Assembly: GCA_937893225.1 (NCBI GenBank)
Contig: CALBJM010000020.1
Span: 1-8,061 of the forward strand
Origin: an uncultured Erysipelotrichaceae bacterium
Lineage (GTDB): Bacteria > Bacillota_I > Bacilli_A > Erysipelotrichales > Erysipelotrichaceae
Length of the DNA: 8,061 nt
Reading direction: 5' to 3'
Shown here: one piece after another, positions 1 through 6,101 of the stretch
Numbering within the stretch: position 1 is the stretch's first letter
Layout of the letters: each line of letters opens with the position of its first letter
Translations under genes and position numbers: made by a program
The notes under the pieces: model-generated
Told to the model about the DNA's origin: nothing
What the model saw: the letters and a program-made list of their open reading frames with translations, nothing else
Databases searched by the model: none

Positions 1-511
1 CATGTTGACAGGTATGGTCGTAGACACACAAAGATGGCGTGTGAGAACCGGTGCTAGAACATATGAAGCTGCAGCTGTATTAAAAGATATTGGTGCAGAT
101 GTATCTAGAAGTAATAATTGGTTGAAAGATACATTTGATGAATTTACAATCAAAACGGAAGTTGCAACAAGTGCAGAACGTTATGCAAATGGCGTTGTTA
201 TTGCGAGTGTGGATAAACGTCAATTAACTCGTTCTTTGATGAGCCAAGTTGCAGATTCCTTATTAGATCTGCAAGGTGTTAGAGCAGCGTTTGTTATCTG
301 TAATAGTGGAGATAATGAGACTTGTATTAGTGCAAGAAGTGATGGCACGATCAATGTGCAAATGATCATGGAAAGCATGGGCGGTGGTGGTCATATGACT
401 GCTGCAGCAATACAAAAGAATAGAACGACAGTTTCCGCTATGAAAGAGGATCTCGAACATGCGATAGATGAATATTTTAAGGAGGAAGAAGACAATGAAA
501 GTAATTCTTAA
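1..511 (+). CDS. gdpP: Cyclic-di-AMP phosphodiesterase GdpP, C-terminal part (5' end outside window)
   Basis: This is the last 169 or so residues of a DHH-DHHA1 phosphodiesterase of the GdpP (YybT) family, which hydrolyses the second messenger c-di-AMP at the membrane. The gene is cut by the window start; the membrane segments, PAS and degenerate GGDEF domains, and most of the DHH domain lie upstream. Counting from the first in-window Met, the VVDT motif at residues 6-9 (metal-binding Asp8) and the following RTGARTYEAA stretch match the end of the DHH domain. The DHHA1 domain follows, with SAR at 110-112 and the substrate-binding GGGGH at 127-131. The C-terminal helix ends in an acidic tail. 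The reading frame is open at base 1. The stop lies 17 bases inside rplI, and the rplI ribosome binding site is within the gdpP coding sequence, so the two are probably translationally coupled. The family assignment is firm; activity is inferred from the conserved motifs. Confidence 0.93.
   Translation, partial: MLTGMVVDTQRWRVRTGARTYEAAAVLKDIGADVSRSNNWLKDTFDEFTIKTEVATSAERYANGVVIASVDKRQLTRSLMSQVADSLLDLQGVRAAFVICNSGDNETCISARSDGTINVQMIMESMGGGGHMTAAAIQKNRTTVSAMKEDLEHAIDEYFKEEEDNESNS
479..485 (+). promoter_or_regulatory. Ribosome binding site of rplI, inside the gdpP coding sequence
   Basis: A perfect AAGGAGG lies 9 bases before the ATG at 495. It fixes the rplI start there, because the in-frame upstream ATG at 468 would place this site inside the coding region and has no purine-rich site of its own. 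Confidence 0.85.
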
Positions 512-944
512 ACAAGATGTAAAAAAAGTAGGAAAAAAGGGCGATATTGTCAATGTTGCCGATGGATATGGTAGAAACTTTTTAGTGGCTAGAGGATTAG
601 CTGTCGTAGAAAGTAAGAAGAGCCTTGAAATTTTGGATGAACAAAAAGCAGAAGAAGCTGCAGAAGAAGCAAAAAGAGTAGAAGAAGCAAAAGAAGTTGC
701 AGCAAGAATGGAAAAGATGATGCTGACTTTTACTGTAAAAGCTGGTGAGTCTGGTAGAGTATTTGGCTCTGTTTCTACAAAGCAGATTACAGAGGCTTTG
801 AATAAACAAGGCATTCATATTGATAAAAGAAAGATTTTAGATACGAATCCAATTCAAACATTAGGTATTACAAATGTCAGAATTGAATTGCATAAGAGTG
901 TCATTGGAACGATTCGTGTAAAGTTGATCGGGAGTGAAAAATAA
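495..944 (+). CDS. rplI: 50S ribosomal protein L9
   Basis: This 149-residue protein has the usual length and layout of bacterial L9, which binds 23S rRNA near the L1 stalk base and helps maintain the reading frame. The N-terminal rRNA-binding domain (about 1-40) carries the family signature, including GYGRNFL at 24-30. A long Glu/Ala/Lys-rich connecting helix runs from about 41 to 75. The C-terminal domain covers about 76-149, with GRVFGSVS near 87-94. The start at 495 is chosen from the strong upstream site and from the universal MKVIL N-terminus. The gene overlaps gdpP by 17 bases and dnaB by 1 base (TAATG). The gdpP-rplI-dnaB order is also known in Bacillus and relatives. Confidence 0.97.
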   Translation: MKVILKQDVKKVGKKGDIVNVADGYGRNFLVARGLAVVESKKSLEILDEQKAEEAAEEAKRVEEAKEVAARMEKMMLTFTVKAGESGRVFGSVSTKQITEALNKQGIHIDKRKILDTNPIQTLGITNVRIELHKSVIGTIRVKLIGSEK

Positions 945-2311
945 TGCCTAGGCAGCTACCTTCTGCTCCTGAAGCAGAAGCTTCTTTGCTTGGGACAATG
1001 CTTGTCTATCCAAGTAGTACGCGTATTGCGATGGAAGAGGGATTGAGCGAAGAAGATTTCTTCGTGGAAGCTAATCGAAAGATCTTTGCGGTAGCAAGTG
1101 AGTTGTACAATAGTGGTGAGCAAATCGATATTACAACCGTTTTTACAAGATTAAATGACAAGAAGTTGTTGAATGAGACAGGTGGTATTGAGTATTTGAC
1201 AAAGCTTTCTGATGCGGCTGTAACATCTTATAATACAAAAAGTTATGTAGAGTTGATTCGTGATAAAGCCATTGCACGAAAAATGATTGAAGCTGCAGAA
1301 AAGATTTCAGAAGAAGGTTTTGAAAATTCAAGTGATATCGATGAATATTTGGATGAATCGGAGCGTTTGATCTTAGATATTTCTAGAAATCGTAAAACGG
1401 CAGAATTTCGTTCTCCAACAGATGTCATGAATGCGGTCATGCAGCAAGTGCAGATGATGAGCGAAAATCGTTCGGATATCACGGGATATAAAACAGGTTT
1501 TGTAGAATTGGATCATACGCTTCATGGCTTTCAAAAGGGTGATCTTGTGATTTTGGCAGCTCGTCCTGCAATGGGGAAAACTGCTGTTGCATTAAATTTA
1601 GCGATGAATGTAGCCAATTATAATCCAAGTGGTGCAGTAGCAATCTTTTCATTAGAAATGCCTGCAGAACAGCTTGGTATGCGTTTGTTGAGTGCGCGCT
1701 CGCATGTTGCGGGTGATAAGATCAAGACAGGTAGATTAGGCAACGAAGATTGGAATGCGGTCAATGAAGCAGCTGCAGATCTAAGTAAATTGCCTGTGTA
1801 TATTGATGATACTTCTACGATCAAAATACCAGAAATCTTTTCAAAGTGCAGAAGGTTGCAAGCAGAACATGGCTTGAATCTTGTATTGATCGACTATATT
1901 CAGTTGATTACAGGTTCTTCTAAGCGTTCTAGTGAGAGTCGTCAACAAGAGGTTTCTGATATTTCTCGTAGTTTAAAGGGTTTGGCACGTGAGTTGAAGG
2001 TTCCTGTAATTGCATTATCTCAGTTGTCTCGTACAGTAGAACAGCGTGAAAATAAGAGACCAATGCTTTCTGACTTGCGTGAATCTGGTGCCATTGAACA
2101 GGATGCCGATATCGTTATGATGTTGTATCGTGATGCGTACTATAATGAAGAGTCTAAAGAAAAAGCCAATGAGACAGGTAGTGAAAGATTAGAAATCAAT
2201 ATTGCGAAACATAGAAATGGTGCTACGAAAACGGTCAATGTTGCTTTTGAAGGTGCTACAAATGCATTGTACAATATTCAAAATGATCAAGATTTTGGTG
2301 ATCCACAATAA
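944..2311 (+). CDS. dnaB: Replicative DNA helicase DnaB
   Basis: This 455-residue protein is the hexameric 5'-3' helicase that unwinds DNA at the replication fork (called DnaC in Bacillus subtilis). The N-terminal helical domain spans about 5-105, a linker follows, and the RecA-like ATPase domain begins near 180. Walker A is ARPAMGKT at 206-213 and Walker B is LVLIDYIQL at 313-321 with Asp317. The H3 segment PVIALSQLSR is at 354-363, the DNA-binding H4 segment is at 372-389, and the KHRNG arginine-finger region is at 422-426. There is no intein or insertion. The N-terminus is a few residues shorter than in Bacillus. The ATG overlaps the rplI stop as TAATG and is preceded by GGGAG at about 931-935, which supports coupled translation. 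Identification is secure. Confidence 0.97.
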   Translation: MPRQLPSAPEAEASLLGTMLVYPSSTRIAMEEGLSEEDFFVEANRKIFAVASELYNSGEQIDITTVFTRLNDKKLLNETGGIEYLTKLSDAAVTSYNTKSYVELIRDKAIARKMIEAAEKISEEGFENSSDIDEYLDESERLILDISRNRKTAEFRSPTDVMNAVMQQVQMMSENRSDITGYKTGFVELDHTLHGFQKGDLVILAARPAMGKTAVALNLAMNVANYNPSGAVAIFSLEMPAEQLGMRLLSARSHVAGDKIKTGRLGNEDWNAVNEAAADLSKLPVYIDDTSTIKIPEIFSKCRRLQAEHGLNLVLIDYIQLITGSSKRSSESRQQEVSDISRSLKGLARELKVPVIALSQLSRTVEQRENKRPMLSDLRESGAIEQDADIVMMLYRDAYYNEESKEKANETGSERLEINIAKHRNGATKTVNVAFEGATNALYNIQNDQDFGDPQ

Positions 2312-2312
2312 T

Positions 2313-2318
2313 GGGAGG
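2313..2318 (+). promoter_or_regulatory. Ribosome binding site of the M23 peptidase gene
   Basis: GGGAGG lies 5 bases before the ATG at 2324, in the 12-base gap after the dnaB stop. It supports this start, which also gives a proper N-terminal membrane anchor. Confidence 0.75.
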
Positions 2319-2323
2319 AAGCG

Positions 2324-3850
2324 ATGAAGAAAATAGGAACATTTGTTTTGTGTTTTATCGCAAGTGTCATTATTGTCATGGGATTGCCAATCCTTTTTCA
2401 TAGTTTTACATTTGTTTCTGTAGCAAGTGATTCTACGAATCAAGTTGGCATGTTTTCTCAGTATGTTGAAAGTGTGAATGCAAAGCCAATGATGCTACAC
2501 AAGTTGTATTATAAAAATCAACTTGTTGGAATTTTACGTGATAAAAAATCTCTGCAAGATCATTTAAAGAAAGTATATGAAGAAAAATATGCCAAAGATT
2601 TTCCAGATACGGAAGCTTGGATAGGCAGAGATTGTTATATAAGCGATGAAGAGAGTTATTATGTGTATTCTGATGCTACACAAGATATTCTGCAATATTT
2701 AGATGATAATGATTTGTATACATTGGCTTGTACAGCAATCAATATTTCGGAAGATGGTGATCTTAAAGCGCAAGTATTTGTAACAGATAAAAAGTTGTAT
2801 GAAGATGCCATGGAGTCTTATTTGTCATTATTTGTAGATTCTTCTTCTTTGTCATCTTTGACAAATGGAACAGCTAGTCAAGCAACGTTAACAACCTATG
2901 GTTCTAAAGACGTTGGTTTGTCTATTGCGCAAACCATTACATATGATAAAGCGTATGCTGCTGCAGATGAAATCTACAAGACAAAAGAATCTGTCTTGGA
3001 TTTTATTGAATATGGGAATTCCACAGATAAAGAATATTATACGGTGCAAGCATATGATACGGTTGCTGGTGTTGGTGCGAAAAACTATGGTTTAAGTGCG
3101 ACACAAGTTATGAATATTAATCGAGATAAAATTTCTTCCACAGATCAAATTTTAAAAGAAGGAGAAAAATTGTGTATTACATATTTTGAATCTCCTATTG
3201 ATGTTGTGGTATATAAAAAAACACTGCGTGCTGAAACTGTTTTTTACGATACGACATATATTCAAGATGAAGATTTGCTGCAAGGAGATTCTCAAGTTAG
3301 AGTCGAAGGCAGCAATGGGTCTAGAAATGCGTTGTATTCCGAAAAGTGGGTCAATGGTGTTTTGATGAGTGGTACATTGCTTTCCACAAATGAAACAAAA
3401 GCAGCAGAAAATGAAGTGATTGCCATAGGTACAAAGAATGAACCAGGCATAGGTACAGGTTCTTTTCGATATCCTGTAGATAATGCTGGTATTACTTGTA
3501 TGTGGGGTTGCTACTATGGTCATAAGGGTACGGATTTTGTCGATCAGTATAATTCTTGGGGCGATGTGTATGCTGCAGATAATGGAGTCATAGAAGAAGT
3601 TGGATACAATAGTATTAACGGAAACTATGTCATTATCAATCATAATAATGGATATGAGACATACTATGGGCATATGAATGTGCCATGCTTGTATCCAGAA
3701 GGTACAGTGGTTTCAAAGGGAGAAGTGATTGGACATATTGGTATGACTGGACTTGCTACAGGGCCACATGTGCATATGTTTTTTAAGGTGAATGGAGAGA
3801 GGCACGATGCTTGCGAATTTTTGGATTGCGATGCAGTGCCGCATTTGTAA
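2324..3850 (+). CDS. Membrane-anchored M23 peptidoglycan endopeptidase with LysM-like and G5 domains
   Basis: This 508-residue protein is probably an extracytoplasmic cell-wall hydrolase or a wall-binding scaffold. Residues 1-3 are MKK, followed by a hydrophobic stretch at about 5-34 that should act as a signal anchor. Residues about 36-235 form a region I do not recognise. A LysM-like peptidoglycan-binding repeat covers about 237-288 (YTVQAYDTVAG...) and a G5-like domain about 290-371. The C-terminal M23 (LytM/lysostaphin) domain starts near 380. Its zinc and catalytic residues are all visible: H400 and D404 in HKGTD, H450 in YGHM, and H482 and H484 in GPHVH. It should therefore be an active metallopeptidase that cuts peptide cross-bridges or stem peptides; this activity is inferred. 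It stands between dnaB and walJ, where Bacillus has purA and the walRK-yycHI genes. It overlaps walJ by one base (TAATG). I assign no gene symbol. Confidence 0.9.
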   Translation: MKKIGTFVLCFIASVIIVMGLPILFHSFTFVSVASDSTNQVGMFSQYVESVNAKPMMLHKLYYKNQLVGILRDKKSLQDHLKKVYEEKYAKDFPDTEAWIGRDCYISDEESYYVYSDATQDILQYLDDNDLYTLACTAINISEDGDLKAQVFVTDKKLYEDAMESYLSLFVDSSSLSSLTNGTASQATLTTYGSKDVGLSIAQTITYDKAYAAADEIYKTKESVLDFIEYGNSTDKEYYTVQAYDTVAGVGAKNYGLSATQVMNINRDKISSTDQILKEGEKLCITYFESPIDVVVYKKTLRAETVFYDTTYIQDEDLLQGDSQVRVEGSNGSRNALYSEKWVNGVLMSGTLLSTNETKAAENEVIAIGTKNEPGIGTGSFRYPVDNAGITCMWGCYYGHKGTDFVDQYNSWGDVYAADNGVIEEVGYNSINGNYVIINHNNGYETYYGHMNVPCLYPEGTVVSKGEVIGHIGMTGLATGPHVHMFFKVNGERHDACEFLDCDAVPHL

Positions 3851-4671
3851 TGAAATTTAGTTTATTAGCGAGTGGTTCAAAAGGAAATAGTTTTTTTCTG
3901 CAAAGTGGAGAAACAAAAGTACTCATAGATTGTGGTACGACAAAGAAGTATTTAATCAATGCTTTAAAAATGTGTGGTGTAGATATTTGTGATTTAGATG
4001 CATTGGTCATTACACATGATCATTCAGATCATGTTTCTCAAATTCGTCATTTTAAAGATGTTGCAATCTATTCTCCTGTAGAAATTGTGGATATCGAGAC
4101 ATTTCATGTTCGGCCATTGCAGAAATTTACAATTGGTGAGCTTGTTTTTACACCAATTGCATTAAGTCATGATGCGTTGAATACAACAGGTTATATTATT
4201 GAAAATGGTGTAGAGAAGTTAGTCTATGTAACAGATACAGGGTATGTTCAAGAGCGATATATCCCTTTGATGAAGGGTGCTGATTGGATCGTGTTAGAAA
4301 GCAATCATGACGTAGAAATGTTGATGCATACTTCACGTCCACAGTTCTTAAAAATGCGTATTTATGGAGATGATGGGCATTTGAATAATGAAGATTGTGC
4401 AGAAGTTTTAAATTCTATTGTTACTGAAAATACAAAAATGATTATTTTGGCACATTTGAGTGAACAAGCAAATACAAGAGAAAAAGCGTTGCAAGTTAGC
4501 AAAGATGTATTGCTGCATCAACATGTTGGTGCTTTGAATGATCATTTATTATTGTGTGCAGCTGGGCAATTTGAAATGATTCGTAAAGGAGAAACAGATG
4601 AAGAAATGGATCCTGGTAGTGTGTTCTGTGCTATTGGTATGGAACATCGTTTTAACGGTACAGGTGCATAG
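3850..4671 (+). CDS. walJ: WalJ/YycJ family metallo-beta-lactamase-fold nuclease
   Basis: This 273-residue protein belongs to the YycJ/WalJ family, whose members have 5'-3' exonuclease activity and sit in the WalRK neighbourhood in Bacillus. The N-terminus MKFSLLASGSKGN is the typical start of the fold. The metal-binding HxHxDH motif is HDHSDH at 56-61. Further likely ligands are H107 (LSHDA), D129 (VTDTG) and H202 (AHLS), and the family segment ESNHDVEML lies at 150-158. I chose ATG 3850, which overlaps the peptidase stop as TAATG, because homology begins there. It has no clear ribosome binding site and must rely on coupling. An in-frame TTG at 3811 with a GAGAGG at 3797-3802 would add 13 residues that do not look like family sequence. 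The last 24 residues (250-273) are read out of frame over the start of the htrA-like gene. The function is firm at family level. Confidence 0.93.
   Translation: MKFSLLASGSKGNSFFLQSGETKVLIDCGTTKKYLINALKMCGVDICDLDALVITHDHSDHVSQIRHFKDVAIYSPVEIVDIETFHVRPLQKFTIGELVFTPIALSHDALNTTGYIIENGVEKLVYVTDTGYVQERYIPLMKGADWIVLESNHDVEMLMHTSRPQFLKMRIYGDDGHLNNEDCAEVLNSIVTENTKMIILAHLSEQANTREKALQVSKDVLLHQHVGALNDHLLLCAAGQFEMIRKGETDEEMDPGSVFCAIGMEHRFNGTGA
4585..4590 (+). promoter_or_regulatory. Ribosome binding site of the htrA-like gene, inside walJ
   Basis: AAGGAG lies 7 bases before the ATG at 4598 and is embedded in the walJ coding sequence. Together with the hydrophobic N-terminus that follows, it fixes the start despite the long overlap with walJ. 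Confidence 0.7.
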
Positions 4672-5620
4672 ACTTTCTACAAATACGAGTGATGGAAAAG
4701 TCATCGTTCATAACAAGGTTGATACAAATGATATTTCGTCTGTGATAGCAAGTGTGAAGACGAGTGTTGTGAGTGTGGAGAGTCATCATGATGTGTATTC
4801 TGGCGTTGTTTTGGAAAAAGATGATGAATCGTTATATATTGTCACAGTTGCTGAGGCAGTTGGCAACACAGTAGAAGTGTACTTTGATTCAGGATATTGT
4901 GCGCAGGCTGAGGTGTTAGGTGTGGATGAGGATACAGATCTTTGTGTGCTATGTGTAGATGTAGATTTTGATGTTGATGGTTTTTCTTTGAAAGAATTGG
5001 ATGAAGTTTCTAGTGGAGAAAATGTCATTGGCATTGGTGGAAGAACAAATGGGATTGGCAATCGTGTGATTTCTAGTGGTGTTTGCAGTGAAGAAGGATT
5101 GTACGAAATGCATAGTGATAGTACATGGTTAGCAACAATGTATGAAACAGATATGGATGTCGATACGCGTCAATATGGTGGTGCTTTAGTAGATTTGAAT
5201 GGGAATTTATTAGGCGTACTTGTTAATGCACCTAGTACTTCTTCCTCTCGTATGGAGTATGCGATAAGTAGTGCAGAAGTGAAAAAGGTGTATGAAGATA
5301 TTCGAAAAGATGGTGCAGTTACACGTGGTTCTTTAGGTATTGTTGTGCGTGCAGTAAATGAGATGGAATCTTATGAAAAGAATCAAAATGGTTTGAATCT
5401 TGATGCAACTAGTGGTTTGTTTATTTTAAATGTGCCAGAAACAAGTTGTGCCTACGATCTTTTATATAGAGGTGATCGATTGGTAAAGATGGATAATACT
5501 TCTATAGATTCTTTACAAGATTTAAGGAATGCTTTATATAAAAAACAGAGTGGAGATGAAGTGAAATTGTCATATATCCGCAATAATGAAAGTGATTCAG
5601 TGACGGTGGTATTACAATGA
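4598..5620 (+). CDS. HtrA/DegP-like trypsin-fold protein with PDZ domain; catalytic His and Ser replaced (probable pseudoprotease)
   Basis: This 340-residue protein has the layout of membrane-anchored HtrA: MKK plus a hydrophobic anchor at about 4-22, a trypsin-like domain at about 45-235, and a PDZ domain at about 243-340 (SLGIVV at 245-250, RGDRLVKMDN at 291-300). It occupies the place of htrC (yycK) after walJ in Bacillus. The fold is recognisable from YIVT at 80-83, the D-DTDLCVL segment at 110-118 and GGALVDLNGNLLGVLV at 194-209. The active site is degenerate. Where HtrA has the His of TNxHV there is VAEAV with Glu86. Where it has GNSGG there is RQYGG, with Tyr193 in place of Ser and Arg191 in place of the oxyanion Gly. 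Only the triad Asp (Asp114) remains. The frame is intact, so this is not a decayed gene. I infer a non-proteolytic role such as binding or scaffolding outside the membrane. It overlaps walJ by 74 bases and rlmH by 4 bases. Confidence 0.88.
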   Translation: MKKWILVVCSVLLVWNIVLTVQVHRLSTNTSDGKVIVHNKVDTNDISSVIASVKTSVVSVESHHDVYSGVVLEKDDESLYIVTVAEAVGNTVEVYFDSGYCAQAEVLGVDEDTDLCVLCVDVDFDVDGFSLKELDEVSSGENVIGIGGRTNGIGNRVISSGVCSEEGLYEMHSDSTWLATMYETDMDVDTRQYGGALVDLNGNLLGVLVNAPSTSSSRMEYAISSAEVKKVYEDIRKDGAVTRGSLGIVVRAVNEMESYEKNQNGLNLDATSGLFILNVPETSCAYDLLYRGDRLVKMDNTSIDSLQDLRNALYKKQSGDEVKLSYIRNNESDSVTVVLQ

Positions 5621-6093
5621 TCCGATTGATAGCGTGTGGAAAAATCAAAGAAAAATGGATGCGTGAAGGAATTGCAGAATATGCCAAGCGCATACAAGCT
5701 TATGAAAAGCTTGAAATCATAGAAGTCAAAGATGAAAAAACACTAGATACAAATTCCGAAGCAGATAATATTCGTGTTAAGAATACAGAAGGTGAACGGC
5801 TATTAAAGCAAATCAAAGATGATGATTATGTGATTTTATTGGACCTAGCTGGTAAAGAAATAGATTCTGTTGCGTTGAGCCAAAAGATTGATCAAGTGCA
5901 TACTTTTGGGAAAAGTAAAATTGATTTTGTAATTGGTGGTTCTTTAGGATTGAGTGAAAGTGTGATTACACGTGCAGATACAAGGTGGAAAATATCTGTT
6001 AATACATTTCCACATCAATTGTGTAGAATGATCGTATTGGAACAGGTATATCGAGCATTTAAGATCTTAAATCATGAGCCGTATCATAAATAG
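5617..6093 (+). CDS. rlmH: 23S rRNA (pseudouridine1915-N3)-methyltransferase RlmH
   Basis: This 158-residue SPOUT-fold enzyme methylates pseudouridine 1915 in helix 69 of 23S rRNA, using S-adenosylmethionine. Its length matches the family's usual size of about 155-160. The SAM-binding knot is visible in FVIGGSLG at 104-111, and the C-terminal signature HQLCRMIVLEQVYRAFKI is at 133-150, ending in the typical HEPYHK. The N-terminal IACGKIKEKW at 5-14 is also typical. The ATG overlaps the stop of the htrA-like gene as ATGA, and only a weak GGTGG at about 5605-5609 precedes it, so translation is probably coupled. The walJ-htrA-rlmH order matches that in Bacillus and relatives. Confidence 0.96.
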   Translation: MIRLIACGKIKEKWMREGIAEYAKRIQAYEKLEIIEVKDEKTLDTNSEADNIRVKNTEGERLLKQIKDDDYVILLDLAGKEIDSVALSQKIDQVHTFGKSKIDFVIGGSLGLSESVITRADTRWKISVNTFPHQLCRMIVLEQVYRAFKILNHEPYHK

Positions 6094-6101
6094 AGGAAAA
6101 T

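Noticed and set aside
468..494. Upstream in-frame ATG for rplI that would add 9 residues
   Set aside because: The strong AAGGAGG at 479-485 lies after it and before the ATG at 495, and the universal L9 N-terminus MKVIL starts at 495.
634..720. Repeated GAAGAAGC/GCAGAAGAA units in rplI as a DNA repeat
   Set aside because: They encode the normal Glu/Ala/Lys-rich connecting helix of L9 and are not an independent repeat element.
263..814. Long antisense open frame (183 codons) over gdpP and rplI
   Set aside because: It crosses two conserved genes, is low-complexity Ser/Phe-rich, has no ribosome binding site and no recognisable domain. It is a mirror of the sense codon use.
3152..3673. Antisense open frame (173 codons) over the peptidase gene
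   Set aside because: It lies wholly inside a conserved coding region, has an Ile/Cys-rich composition and shows no domain.
4598..5620. Calling the htrA-like gene a pseudogene
   Set aside because: The frame is open over the full length, with anchor, domain core and PDZ intact. Only active-site positions are changed, which suggests a working non-catalytic protein.
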